From assembly GCF_913046405.1 (NCBI RefSeq), contig NZ_CAJWRQ010000005.1:1-54975 (forward strand): 54,975 nt of DNA, written 5' to 3'. The position numbers were made by a program, and so were the translations under genes. The first letter of the stretch is position 1. The number at the start of each line of letters is the position of its first letter. Below the pieces are notes generated by a model. It made no database searches and was not told the DNA's origin. It saw only the letters and a program-made list of their open reading frames with translations. Origin of the DNA: an uncultured Christiangramia sp. (lineage in GTDB: Bacteria > Bacteroidota > Bacteroidia > Flavobacteriales > Flavobacteriaceae). This document shows, piece by piece, positions 6,776 to 15,432 of this stretch.

Positions 6776-8500
6776 ATGGCAGAAGTTATCAAAATGCCGC
6801 GTTTGAGCGATACCATGGAAGAGGGTACCGTTGCAAAGTGGTTAAAGAAAAAAGGAGATAAAGTAGAAGAGGGAGACATTCTTGCAGAGATCGAGACCGA
6901 TAAGGCGACGATGGAGTTTGAATCTTTCTATGATGGTACTTTGCTTCATATAGGTGTTGAAGAGGGAGACGGCGCACCAGTTGACGAGCTTCTGGCAATT
7001 ATTGGAGAAGAAGGGGAAGATATTTCAGACCTTATTGAAGGTGGTGGAAAATCTTCAGATTCTTCGGAAGATAAAGAAGAGGCTAAAGATTCTTCAGATG
7101 ATGATTCCGAAGAGAAGAAAAATGATAAAAAGGATAAGGAAGAGAGTAAATCTGATTCAGATAACGACTCTTCTGATGATTCTGATTCTTCAGGAGCTAT
7201 TCCTGAAGGAGTTGAGGTGGTAAAAATGCCACGTCTTAGTGATACAATGGAAGAAGGAACTGTTGCGGCCTGGCTGAAGCAGGAAGGGGATAAAGTAGAA
7301 GAAGGCGATATTCTTGCTGAAATCGAAACAGATAAAGCAACGATGGAATTCGAATCTTTCTATGAAGGAACACTTCTAAAGATCGGTATCCAGGAAGGTG
7401 AATCTGCGAAAGTTGATAGCTTACTAGCTATTATTGGACCTGAAGGAACAGATGTTTCTGGCATTGATGGTTCTACAGACACTTCAGCCAAGAAGAAATC
7501 TTCAGATTCTTCCGAAGAAAAACAAAAAGACGAATCGAAAGATTCAGATAAGGAGGAAAAAGAAGATAAGAAATCGAGTGATTCTTCTTCATCTAACGAT
7601 GGAAAACGAATTTTTGCTTCCCCTCTGGCTAAGAAAATGGCCGAAGATAAAGGAATCGATCTTGCAGATGTAGATGGTTCCGGAGAGAATGGAAGAATCG
7701 TTAAAAAAGATATCGAAAACTTTAAAGGAGCTGAAAAGAAGGAAGCTGTTACAGAAGCAAAATCAGATTCTTCAAAAGAAACTACTGCTTCAGTACAGCC
7801 ATACACTCCAGCAGGTGAAGAAAGCTATGAGGAGCGTAAAAACTCTCCAATGCGTAAAACGATCGCCAAAAGACTTGGAGAGTCTAAATTTACAGCACCA
7901 CATTACTATCTTACGATAGAAGTAGACATGGCGAACGCGATGGCTTCACGCAAGCATATCAACGAGATGCCTGATGTTAAGGTGTCTTTCAATGATATGG
8001 TGATCAAAGCTTCAGCAATGGCCTTAAGAAAGCACCCGCAGGTGAACAGCCAGTGGACAGGTGACACGATGAAACTTGCCAATCATATCCACATGGGATT
8101 TGCAGTTGCAGTCGATGAAGGATTGGTAGTTCCAGTACTTAAGTTTGCTGATCAAATGTCTCTTACTCAAATTGGAGGTAATGTTAAAGACCTTGCCGGG
8201 AAAGCTAGAAATAAAAAGATACAACCAGCCGAAATGGAAGGAAGTACTTTTACTGTTTCTAATCTTGGAATGTTTGGGATTGTAGAATTCACAAGTATTA
8301 TCAATCAGCCAAACTCAGCAATTCTTTCTGTTGGAACGATTGTAGAGAAGCCTGTAGTTAGAAATGGGGAGATCGTAGTTGGTAACACCATGAAACTTAC
8401 CCTTGCTTGTGACCACCGTACAGTAGATGGAGCAACAGGAGCACAGTTCCTGCAAACTTTAAAAACATATATGGAAAACCCAGTGACAATGCTGGCATAA
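6776..8500 (+). CDS. pdhC: Pyruvate dehydrogenase E2 (dihydrolipoamide acetyltransferase), two lipoyl domains
   Basis: E2 forms the core of the pyruvate dehydrogenase complex and transfers acetyl groups from lipoamide to CoA. Two lipoyl domains (residues about 3-80 and 147-224) are nearly identical and carry the lipoylated lysines Lys43 and Lys187 in TDKATMEF. A peripheral-subunit-binding domain lies at about 278-316 (FASPLAKKMAEDKGIDL). The catalytic domain follows, with the active-site motif DHRTVDG at about 546-552. The linkers after each lipoyl domain are made almost entirely of Ser, Asp, Glu and Lys rather than the usual Ala and Pro. The two lipoyl copies differ mainly at synonymous codon positions, so the duplication is old and under protein-level constraint. 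Confidence 0.96.
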   Translation: MAEVIKMPRLSDTMEEGTVAKWLKKKGDKVEEGDILAEIETDKATMEFESFYDGTLLHIGVEEGDGAPVDELLAIIGEEGEDISDLIEGGGKSSDSSEDKEEAKDSSDDDSEEKKNDKKDKEESKSDSDNDSSDDSDSSGAIPEGVEVVKMPRLSDTMEEGTVAAWLKQEGDKVEEGDILAEIETDKATMEFESFYEGTLLKIGIQEGESAKVDSLLAIIGPEGTDVSGIDGSTDTSAKKKSSDSSEEKQKDESKDSDKEEKEDKKSSDSSSSNDGKRIFASPLAKKMAEDKGIDLADVDGSGENGRIVKKDIENFKGAEKKEAVTEAKSDSSKETTASVQPYTPAGEESYEERKNSPMRKTIAKRLGESKFTAPHYYLTIEVDMANAMASRKHINEMPDVKVSFNDMVIKASAMALRKHPQVNSQWTGDTMKLANHIHMGFAVAVDEGLVVPVLKFADQMSLTQIGGNVKDLAGKARNKKIQPAEMEGSTFTVSNLGMFGIVEFTSIINQPNSAILSVGTIVEKPVVRNGEIVVGNTMKLTLACDHRTVDGATGAQFLQTLKTYMENPVTMLA

Positions 8501-8524
8501 GTTTAGCCGTCATAACTATATTTG

Positions 8525-8552
8525 AATCCCGCATAATTGCGGGATTTTTTTA
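8525..8552 (+). terminator. Terminator of the pdhA-pdhC operon
   Basis: ATCCCGC (8526-8532) and GCGGGAT (8539-8545) form a stem followed by six T. It overlaps the region just before the next gene and argues against the in-frame TTG start at 8537. Confidence 0.85.
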
Positions 8553-8563
8553 TCTTTAACTTT

Positions 8564-9529
8564 ATGAGAAATACAACATATAAAGGTAAAATAGCTGGTT
8601 TGACAATGGTAGTTGCAGGATTATTATCCTGTAATGCGCAAACTACTGAGAATGTTATAGACAGTAAAGAGGTTGCAGAGCATCTGGAATACTTAAGTTC
8701 AGATGATCTATTGGGCAGAAAGACCGGTACAGCCGGAATTGAAGAGGCCGCCAGCTTTATAGAAAAAGAATTTAAAACCGCCGGAATTAAGCCATATTTT
8801 GAAACTTACCGGGATAGTTTTCAGGTTAAAAATATCGATGGATTTAATATTGTAGGATACCTTGAGGGAAGTGACGAAAAGCTCAAAAATGAGTTTATCG
8901 TGATAGGAGCTCATTACGACCATATTGGTGAAGGAAAACCGGTGGATGGCGATGCTATAGCGAATGGTGCTAATGATAATGCTGCGGGTACCGTTGCAGT
9001 CCTCGCGCTGGCAAAAGAGTTCGCTAAGCTGAAAAATAATAAGAGAAGCATCCTGTTTACTTTATTTTCTGCGGAAGAGATGGGGTTGGTAGGCTCAAAA
9101 CATCTTGCCAATAAACTAAAATCTGAAGAGCTTGATCTTTATGTCATGTTCAATATTGAAATGATTGGAGTTCCCATGAAAGCCAAAGATTACAAGGCGT
9201 ATCTCACCGGATTTGAAAAATCTAACCTGGCTGAAAAATTCAATGAATATTCTAATGGTGAGAAGGTGCTTGGATTTTTGCCGCAAGCGCAGCAAATGAG
9301 CTTATTCAAACGAAGCGACAACTACCCATTCTATGAAACCTTTGGTGTGCCGTCACAAACTGTTTCTACTTTCGATTTTTCAAATTATAATTACTACCAT
9401 CACGTAGATGATGAAGCCGAAAAACTTGATCCGGAATTCATGTCTGAGCTCATCAGTGCATTAATCCCAGGACTTACCAAAATGGCAAATTCTGAAGAGA
9501 AAGAAATTAAAATGATGGGTGATGAGTAA
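8564..9529 (+). CDS. M28 family zinc aminopeptidase, lipoprotein
   Basis: This is a predicted exported metallopeptidase that removes N-terminal residues from peptides in the envelope. I chose the ATG at 8564 because an in-frame TTG at 8537 lies inside the upstream terminator. The signal peptide ends in LLSC, giving a lipidated Cys about 23 residues in. The two-zinc ligands are visible in order: AHYDH, GANDNAAG, the catalytic AEEMG glutamates, an acidic residue in NIEMIG, and the late histidine in YYHHVDDE. It overlaps the next gene by 8 bases, so the two are probably translated together. The substrate is unknown. Confidence 0.88.
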   Translation: MRNTTYKGKIAGLTMVVAGLLSCNAQTTENVIDSKEVAEHLEYLSSDDLLGRKTGTAGIEEAASFIEKEFKTAGIKPYFETYRDSFQVKNIDGFNIVGYLEGSDEKLKNEFIVIGAHYDHIGEGKPVDGDAIANGANDNAAGTVAVLALAKEFAKLKNNKRSILFTLFSAEEMGLVGSKHLANKLKSEELDLYVMFNIEMIGVPMKAKDYKAYLTGFEKSNLAEKFNEYSNGEKVLGFLPQAQQMSLFKRSDNYPFYETFGVPSQTVSTFDFSNYNYYHHVDDEAEKLDPEFMSELISALIPGLTKMANSEEKEIKMMGDE

Positions 9530-10205
9530 AATTGTGATTACCGGAACCAGTCGTGGAATTGGATTCGAAATGGTGAAGATCTTTGCAGAACAGGGTCACG
9601 AAGTACTGGCACTTTCCAGAAATAATGAACCAGTCAAAAATCTATGCCTTGACCAAGTGAATGCGCTCGCATTCGATATTACCAGTGTTTCTGAGATTGA
9701 AAGTGTTGGTAAATGGATCGCTGATAGATGGGACTCTAAAGTTGATATTCTAATAAATAATGCAGGAACACTTTTAAATAAACCTTTTGCTGAGTCTACC
9801 ATGGAGGATTTTTCAGAAGTATATAAAGTGAATGTGATAGGAGTCGCTGAGCTTACCCGCCAGTTATTGCCATTTATGAACACTGGAGGACATGTTGTTA
9901 ATGTTAGTAGTATGGGTGGAATACAGGGAAGTATGAAGTTCCCGGGACTTGCTGCTTATAGTTCAAGTAAGGGAGCGCTGATTACACTTACTGAGCTACT
10001 TGCTGAAGAATACAAAGAGAATGGTCCAGCCTTCAATGTTCTTGCCTTAGGTGCTGTTCAAACTGAGATGCTTGAAGAAGCTTTTCCTGGTTACGAGGCA
10101 CCGATTTCTGCGGAAAAAATGGCGAGTTATATAGCCGATTTTAGTCAGAACGGTCAGCAGTTCTACAATGGCAAGATCATGCAGGTTTCTAATAGTACTC
10201 CATAA
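9522..10205 (+). CDS. Short-chain dehydrogenase/reductase
   Basis: This is a classical SDR oxidoreductase of 227 residues with a Rossmann fold for NAD(P). It shows the cofactor motif TGTSRGIG at about residues 7-14, NNAG near residue 80, the catalytic Ser in VNVSSMGG, and the YSSSKGA active-site Tyr/Lys pair near 150. I start it at the ATG at 9522. The GTG one codon earlier is possible. It is coupled to the M28 peptidase by an 8-base overlap, and the SprT-like gene follows four bases after its stop. The substrate cannot be told from sequence. Confidence 0.88.
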   Translation: MSKIVITGTSRGIGFEMVKIFAEQGHEVLALSRNNEPVKNLCLDQVNALAFDITSVSEIESVGKWIADRWDSKVDILINNAGTLLNKPFAESTMEDFSEVYKVNVIGVAELTRQLLPFMNTGGHVVNVSSMGGIQGSMKFPGLAAYSSSKGALITLTELLAEEYKENGPAFNVLALGAVQTEMLEEAFPGYEAPISAEKMASYIADFSQNGQQFYNGKIMQVSNSTP

Positions 10206-10208
10206 TTT

Positions 10209-10808
10209 ATGAGAGAAATTCTTTCAAAATATCTTCCGGCTACTGCTGTGGAACCTATTTCTGAAATGATCAGGTTGCATTCGGTTCATTTGAAGATTGT
10301 AAACGAAAGAGTGACCAGGCATGGAGATTACCGGAGAATGCCAGATGGGTCTCAGCAAATTACCATCAATTCTAATTTGAATAAATATAGATTTCTAATT
10401 ACCACAGTACACGAGATCGCACATCTGGTAGCTTTCGAAAAATATGGAAGAAGTATCAAACCACATGGCCAGGAATGGAAACATTGTTTTAGAAGTTTAA
10501 TGTTACCTTTCATCAGGCCCGAGGTTTTTCCAGGTTCTTTATTGCCAGTGATAGCAAATCACTTCAGAAACCCTAAAGCTTCAAGTGATACAGATGCACA
10601 TCTTTCAGTAGCATTGAAAAGCTATGATGCCGAAAATGATAAGAACTATGTTTTTGAGATCCCTTCTGGTAGCATTTTCAGAATTCATAATGGTAAAACC
10701 TTCAAGAAAGGGCCTAGAAAAGTAAAAAGATTTGAATGTCTGGAAATTGATACCGGACGTATATATTTGTTTCAGCCTAATGCTGAAGTAGAACTGCTAA
10801 AAGTTTAA
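10209..10808 (+). CDS. SprT-like zinc metalloprotease-fold protein
   Basis: This is a SprT-domain protein of 199 residues with the zinc motif HEIAH at residues 68-72 and a third ligand probably at HGQEW near 92. In F. johnsoniae a gene named sprT is required for SprB export and gliding, and this protein resembles that family in length and motif. The name is also used for E. coli SprT and eukaryotic SPRTN, which act on DNA-protein crosslinks, so the biochemical role is open. There is no signal peptide. It sits in a tight operon between the SDR gene and manC, with gaps of two or three bases. Confidence 0.82.
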   Translation: MREILSKYLPATAVEPISEMIRLHSVHLKIVNERVTRHGDYRRMPDGSQQITINSNLNKYRFLITTVHEIAHLVAFEKYGRSIKPHGQEWKHCFRSLMLPFIRPEVFPGSLLPVIANHFRNPKASSDTDAHLSVALKSYDAENDKNYVFEIPSGSIFRIHNGKTFKKGPRKVKRFECLEIDTGRIYLFQPNAEVELLKV

Positions 10809-10810
10809 AT

Positions 10811-11902
10811 ATGACTGGAACCAAGAAAGACAATTATTATGCTATCCTTATGGCCGGTGGAGTCGGTTCCAGGTTCTGGCCCGCCAGCAAGAAGTCTTCT
10901 CCCAAGCAATTTCTGGACATACTTGCTGTTGGTGAAACTCTATTTCAAACCACTTTTAAAAGACTGTCGAGATTAATTCCCCAGGAAAACATCTACGTGC
11001 TTACGAATGAAGATTATGTAGATGTGATTAAGGAACAGATTAGTTCGATCCACGATGATCAAATTGTTGGAGAACCGGCTATGAGAAATACTGCACCCAG
11101 CATTTTACTGGGGTCCATGAAGATCTACGATAAAAATCCAGATGCCAGTATTGTGGTTGCTCCAAGTGACCATTGGATTAAGGAAGAGGAGGATTTCATT
11201 ACAGCTTTGGAAAAGGCCTTTTTAGAGGTTGAAAATAATGATAAGCTTATCACTCTCGGGATTCAGCCTAATAGCCCCAATACTGGTTATGGCTATATAG
11301 AGTATGATAAAGATGAAGCTGCTGAGGTTAAACCAGTAATTAAATTTACTGAAAAGCCTGGCGAGAAGAAAGCTCAGGAATTTCTGGATGCAGGGAATTA
11401 TGCCTGGAACGCGGGTATTTTTATCTGGCGGGCGGAGACGATCATTGCAAATTTCAAGACTCATTTGCGTGAAATGTATGACCTGTTCGCGAAGGCCGAA
11501 AAACTCTTGAATACTACGGAAGAAAAAAAATTTATAAAGGAGAACTATCATTTGGCAGCTAATATTTCTATTGATTACGGTATCATGGAAAAGTCGGATA
11601 AAGTATATATGATCCCTGCCAGTTTTGACTGGAATGACCTGGGAACCTGGTCATCTGTCCAGTCTGAGCTACCAGCAGATGAAGACGGGAATACCTTAAT
11701 GAAGGCCCGAGTGCTTTCGAAGGATGCAAGTAATAACATCATCTCTACCTCTGGAAATAAATTGGTAGTGATTCAGGGACTTGATGACTATATAATCGTA
11801 GAAGATAAGGACGTGCTTATGATCGTTCCCAAATCCAACGAACAGGGGATTAAAGAATGGCGTAAAACGGTGATGGACAAATTTGGTGTAGAATTAGGTT
11901 AA
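10811..11902 (+). CDS. manC: Mannose-1-phosphate guanylyltransferase
   Basis: This enzyme makes GDP-mannose from mannose-1-phosphate and GTP, the precursor for mannose and fucose in surface polysaccharides. The 363-residue length matches the short form without a phosphomannose-isomerase domain. The nucleotidyltransferase signature is AGGVGSRFWPASKKSSPKQF from about residue 14. Further markers are VAPSDHWI near 117 and the FTEKPG block near 180. A C-terminal left-handed beta-helix-like stretch follows FDWNDLGTW. The gene is two bases after the SprT-like gene and one base before the DUF389 gene. Confidence 0.94.
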   Translation: MTGTKKDNYYAILMAGGVGSRFWPASKKSSPKQFLDILAVGETLFQTTFKRLSRLIPQENIYVLTNEDYVDVIKEQISSIHDDQIVGEPAMRNTAPSILLGSMKIYDKNPDASIVVAPSDHWIKEEEDFITALEKAFLEVENNDKLITLGIQPNSPNTGYGYIEYDKDEAAEVKPVIKFTEKPGEKKAQEFLDAGNYAWNAGIFIWRAETIIANFKTHLREMYDLFAKAEKLLNTTEEKKFIKENYHLAANISIDYGIMEKSDKVYMIPASFDWNDLGTWSSVQSELPADEDGNTLMKARVLSKDASNNIISTSGNKLVVIQGLDDYIIVEDKDVLMIVPKSNEQGIKEWRKTVMDKFGVELG

Positions 11903-11903
11903 G

Positions 11904-13337
11904 ATGGAAGAAAAACAAGCTCTTAAGGAAGAGCCGAAAGAGAAGGTTTCAGAAAACCTTAGTAAGGATGCGAAGCAAATAAGCAGCCAGGCAAGAAATT
12001 TCCTGAGCCGATTGCTGGATATACGTCCGGATACCGATAGAGAATCTACGGTAGAGGCTGTGCAGAAGGATATTTCCTTTAAAGGACACAACGCCTGGAT
12101 CCTTATTTTCTCCATTTTTGTAGCGTCTATTGGTCTAAACGTAAGTAGCACTGCTGTAGTTATCGGTGCCATGCTTATCTCTCCATTAATGGGTCCTATT
12201 GTAGGAATTGGAATGGCGGTAGCTATAAACGATGTGGATACACTCAGACGTTCATTTGTCAACCTGGGAATAATGGTTGGGCTTAGTGTTTTAACTGCCA
12301 CTGTTTACTTCTTTATCTCACCCGTTAAGAACGAAACACCGGAGCTTGTAGCCAGAACATATCCTACCATACTGGATGTGCTGGTAGCGATTTTTGGTGG
12401 TTTAGCGCTAATAGTGGCGAAGACGAAAAGAGGAACCATTGCCAGTGTGATACTTGGAGTTGCGATTGCAACAGCTTTGATGCCACCGCTGTGTACTGTA
12501 GGATACGGTATTGCCAATGCTAAATGGGAATATGCTCTTGGAGCATTATATTTATTTTCAATTAATGCCGTATTTATAGCGCTATCTACATTTGTGGTTG
12601 CCAAATTACTTGGTTTTCCATTAGTACGTTATGCCAATAGCAAGCGAAGGAAGAGAATCGCGCAGATTGCATCTACTATAGCCATTATCGTAATGATCCC
12701 GAGTGTTGTTTTATTTGTTAAGCTTTTAAGAGAGCAGGTTTATCATAGTAAGGCTGAGGAGTTCATTACAAATAACCTAAGATATAACGGAGCTGAAATC
12801 ATCAAAAATACCAGTGATTTTAAGGATAAGGAAGTTGATATCTATTTTATTGGGAACCCTGTTCCGAATGCCACGATCGAAACCTGGAAGAGCCAGATGA
12901 AAGAGATTGAAGCACTGGCAGATGCTGAACTGATAGTCCACCAGGGAGCAGATCAATCACAGGATATGGATATGCTGTCGAGTCAGTTGAGAAGCGGTAT
13001 TCTTGAAGATCTTTATGTTAAGAATCAGGAAGTGATGGCGAACAAGGATAAAAGAATTGAGCTTCTCGAAAAAGAGTTGTCTAAATATCGCGGAGAAAAA
13101 TTCAGTTTTACTGAATTGAGTAAGGAAGCTAAGATCAATTATGAAGACATTGAAGAAATAGGCTACTCTAATCTTATGACCACAAATTTCCAGAAGACTG
13201 ATACGATACCAACTTTTACTGTAACCTGGGATAGAGATTTGCGTGGGGACAAGCTAAAAGTTCAGCAAGATAAATTTGGTCAGTGGATGAAGGTGCGATT
13301 AAAGCTGGATACAGTAGCGATCAAGAATGTTCGTTAG
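11904..13337 (+). CDS. DUF389 family inner-membrane protein
   Basis: This 477-residue integral membrane protein belongs to the TIGR00341/DUF389 family, whose function is unknown. A charged N-terminus of about 55 residues is followed by several membrane helices between about residues 65 and 275. These include the family-typical block AMLISPLMGPIVGIGMAVA near residue 90 and ALMPPLCTVGYG near residue 195. The C-terminal 190 residues are soluble, with a heptad-like coiled-coil stretch near residues 370-395 (KNQEVMANKDKRIELLEKEL). It is the last gene of the operon starting at 8564, with no clear terminator after it. Confidence 0.85.
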   Translation: MEEKQALKEEPKEKVSENLSKDAKQISSQARNFLSRLLDIRPDTDRESTVEAVQKDISFKGHNAWILIFSIFVASIGLNVSSTAVVIGAMLISPLMGPIVGIGMAVAINDVDTLRRSFVNLGIMVGLSVLTATVYFFISPVKNETPELVARTYPTILDVLVAIFGGLALIVAKTKRGTIASVILGVAIATALMPPLCTVGYGIANAKWEYALGALYLFSINAVFIALSTFVVAKLLGFPLVRYANSKRRKRIAQIASTIAIIVMIPSVVLFVKLLREQVYHSKAEEFITNNLRYNGAEIIKNTSDFKDKEVDIYFIGNPVPNATIETWKSQMKEIEALADAELIVHQGADQSQDMDMLSSQLRSGILEDLYVKNQEVMANKDKRIELLEKELSKYRGEKFSFTELSKEAKINYEDIEEIGYSNLMTTNFQKTDTIPTFTVTWDRDLRGDKLKVQQDKFGQWMKVRLKLDTVAIKNVR

Positions 13338-13809
13338 TCAAGAGTTTATGAGCACTTAAATATCTGTACTGAGTGAAAGTTCAAAATTTAGACTTATACG
13401 ACTATAAGAAGTTGTAAACAATTCAGAAAATTGGGAGAATAGGACAGATTTTACTACTGATTTTGATTGGGATAAGTTTTCATGTGAAACTAGTATAAAA
13501 TTTAGCTGAATAAATACCGCGAAAGAAATGGAATAATCTTAAAGATCTAATTGGTAATTGGATAGAACTTGAATGAGATAATGATGGTTGATTTTTGAAA
13601 AAGTTCTTGAACAAGAATTTTTACCGGTAGAATTAAACTAGGTCTGTTTAGAACAACTGTCAATCTTATACTGGGTATAAAGCGGAAAAATTGTTTTTAT
13701 TAGACAAAGAAAATATTGATCCGAAAATTCAGTTGCCAAAATCGCACAACTTGCGATAACAGAAAACTACTGCTGCAAGTCCTACGAATTACCAAAAATC
13801 TTTATATTT
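13338..13809. other. 472-base gap with no intact gene
   Basis: This AT-rich stretch lies between the DUF389 gene and the convergent mlaF-like gene. No intact frame, RNA gene or strong terminator is visible. The only structure I can support is a set of short coding-like fragments, listed separately as a possible pseudogene. Confidence 0.6.
13529..13759 (+). pseudogene. Possible remnant of a small protein gene
   Basis: Three coding-like fragments follow one another. Residues WNNLKDLIGNWIELE end at a TGA at 13574. WLIFEKVLEQEFLPVELN (13585-13641) is in another frame. NNCQSYTGYKAEKLFLL and the rest of a 35-residue tail (13652-13759) return to the first frame and end in TAA. The amino-acid composition looks protein-like rather than random. 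The pattern fits a gene broken by stops and frameshifts. No ATG is present at the front and I cannot name a family, so chance is possible. Confidence 0.25.
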
Positions 13810-14574
13810 CTAATGCCCCTTCAGCTGAGCTTCTCGAACTTTCTTGAATAAATTGGAAGAGTAAACGAAATCTGTTACAGTTTTATCCTGAGTATGGAAT
13901 ATATCTTCTTTAGTACCTTTCCAGGCTAGTAGTCCGTCTTTTAAAAATGCGATTCTTTCTCCAATCTCTAATACAGAATTCATATCGTGCGTAATTACAA
14001 CAGTAGTAATTTCATTTTCATGAGTCAGCTGTTGTATAAGGTTATCAATGATGGTGGCTGTCTGTGGATCCAGACCCGAGTTTGGTTCATCGCAGAAAAG
14101 ATATTTAGGTTTATTTACAATCGCTCTGGCAATCGCTACCCTTTTCTGCATCCCTCCACTAATTTCAGAAGGCATTTTAGTGTCGTTTCCTTCGAGATTA
14201 ACTCTTTTCAATACTTCGTGTACGCGATCACGCATTTCACCTCTCTTCTGATTAGTGAACATTCGCAATGGGAACATCACATTCTCTTCAACGGTCATGG
14301 AATCGAAAAGCGCTCCACCCTGAAACAGCATTCCAATTTCAGTTCGTAATTCCCTCTGCTCTTCATCTGAAAAGTTGGAGTAAGGTTTACCGTCATATTC
14401 TATCGCACCCTGATCTGGTTTGAACAATCCAAGCATACACTTCAGAAAAACACTTTTCCCAGATCCAGATTGCCCGATGATTAGGTTCGTTTTACCGCGC
14501 TCAAATTGATAGTCGATACCTTTTAGTACTTCCTGACCGTTAAAACCTTTATGTAAATTCTTTACCTGTATCAT
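13810..14574 (-). CDS. mlaF: MlaF-type ABC transporter ATP-binding protein
   Basis: This is the ATPase of a lipid-transport ABC system related to Mla/Mce, which moves phospholipids between inner and outer membranes. It has 254 residues with Walker A GQSGSGKS at about 34-41, the signature ISGGMQKRVAIARA near 138, Walker B KYLFCDEP, and the switch histidine in VVITHD near 194. The phrase FQGGALFDSMTVEENV is characteristic of MlaF. The mlaE-like permease gene lies three bases upstream on the same strand. No MCE-domain (mlaD) gene is adjacent here. In flavobacteria it is often elsewhere or further along. Confidence 0.92.
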   Translation of the reverse strand: MIQVKNLHKGFNGQEVLKGIDYQFERGKTNLIIGQSGSGKSVFLKCMLGLFKPDQGAIEYDGKPYSNFSDEEQRELRTEIGMLFQGGALFDSMTVEENVMFPLRMFTNQKRGEMRDRVHEVLKRVNLEGNDTKMPSEISGGMQKRVAIARAIVNKPKYLFCDEPNSGLDPQTATIIDNLIQQLTHENEITTVVITHDMNSVLEIGERIAFLKDGLLAWKGTKEDIFHTQDKTVTDFVYSSNLFKKVREAQLKGH

Positions 14575-14577
14575 CTG

Positions 14578-15315
14578 CTAGCTTAATAAAAGTTGTGTTA
14601 TAACGTAGTTGGTAATGATCAAGACCACACTTGTCCATACGAATGAGGTGGTAGAAGCTTCTCCAACTTCGAGGGCTCCACCTTTCATAAAATATCCGTG
14701 ATAAGATGGGACCGTAGCGAGAATAAAGGCAAATAATATTGTTTTAATAAAAGCGTAAACAAGGTGAAAGCCAATGAAATCATCCTGCAACCCAGTAAGA
14801 AATTGATCGCTAGTCACAAAACCACCAAAAACTGCAGCTGTATAAGCCCCCGCAATTCCCAGGAACATAGATATGGCGATCACGAATGGATACGTAAGCA
14901 TCGCCATGATCTTAGGGAAAATAAGGTAGTTCTTGGAATTAATACCCATAACCTCAAGAGCATCGATCTGCTCCGTAACCCTCATGGAACCAATACTGGA
15001 AGTGATAAAAGATCCAACCTTACCCGCCATGATAATGGAGATAAATGTGGGAGCAAATTCCAGAATGATCGACTGTCTTGCTGCGAAAGCAACCAGTGAT
15101 TTTGGAATTAACGGATTGTTGAGGTTCAAAGCTGTTTGGATCGCGACAACCGCACCTATGAAGAAAGACAGGAATGATACAATTCCCATAGAGCCCATAA
15201 TAAGCTCATTGATCTCCTTAAATATTAGATTTCTTAGAACCGAGCCTTTGGTCATTCTGCCAAAAACTCCCTTAAGCATTATAAAGTATTCCCCAATGGA
15301 GTACAGGTACGTCAT
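14578..15315 (-). CDS. mlaE: MlaE-type ABC transporter permease
   Basis: This is the inner-membrane permease partner of the MlaF-like ATPase, 245 residues from the ATG at 15315. A TTG one codon earlier is a weaker choice. The MlaE/YrbE family block is clear: ATRQ-like AFAARQSIILEFAPTF near residue 85, then the MAGKVGSFITSSIGSMRVTEQ stretch (about 100-120) that includes the family glutamate, and MGINSKNYLIFPK. Five or six hydrophobic segments are visible. A near-consensus -7 box (TATTTTAG on the minus strand, 15341-15334) lies about 20 bases upstream of the start. Confidence 0.92.
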   Translation of the reverse strand: MTYLYSIGEYFIMLKGVFGRMTKGSVLRNLIFKEINELIMGSMGIVSFLSFFIGAVVAIQTALNLNNPLIPKSLVAFAARQSIILEFAPTFISIIMAGKVGSFITSSIGSMRVTEQIDALEVMGINSKNYLIFPKIMAMLTYPFVIAISMFLGIAGAYTAAVFGGFVTSDQFLTGLQDDFIGFHLVYAFIKTILFAFILATVPSYHGYFMKGGALEVGEASTTSFVWTSVVLIITNYVITQLLLS

Positions 15316-15399
15316 CAATTCAATTTTGTCCAGCTAAAATACTAAAATTTCGTTCTAAAGTATTTAACGCTTAATTAAACTTTAGCGTTTCAAGTTTAG

Positions 15400-15407
15400 T
15401 AATTTTG
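15400..15407 (+). promoter_or_regulatory. -7 box upstream of the PafA-type phosphatase
   Basis: TAATTTTG matches TAnnTTTG and ends 25 bases before the ATG at 15433. A TTTA element about 16 bases upstream is a weak -33 candidate. Confidence 0.5.
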
Positions 15408-15432
15408 GGAATTGAAACTAATCTTTTACAGA

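Noticed and set aside
6989-7806. Open frames opposite and alongside the pdhC linkers
   Set aside because: They come from low-complexity Ser/Asp/Lys codons, have no start signals and no family resemblance.
8537-8563. Earlier TTG start for the M28 peptidase
   Set aside because: It lies inside the stem of the pdh terminator, and the lipoprotein signal peptide fits the ATG at 8564.
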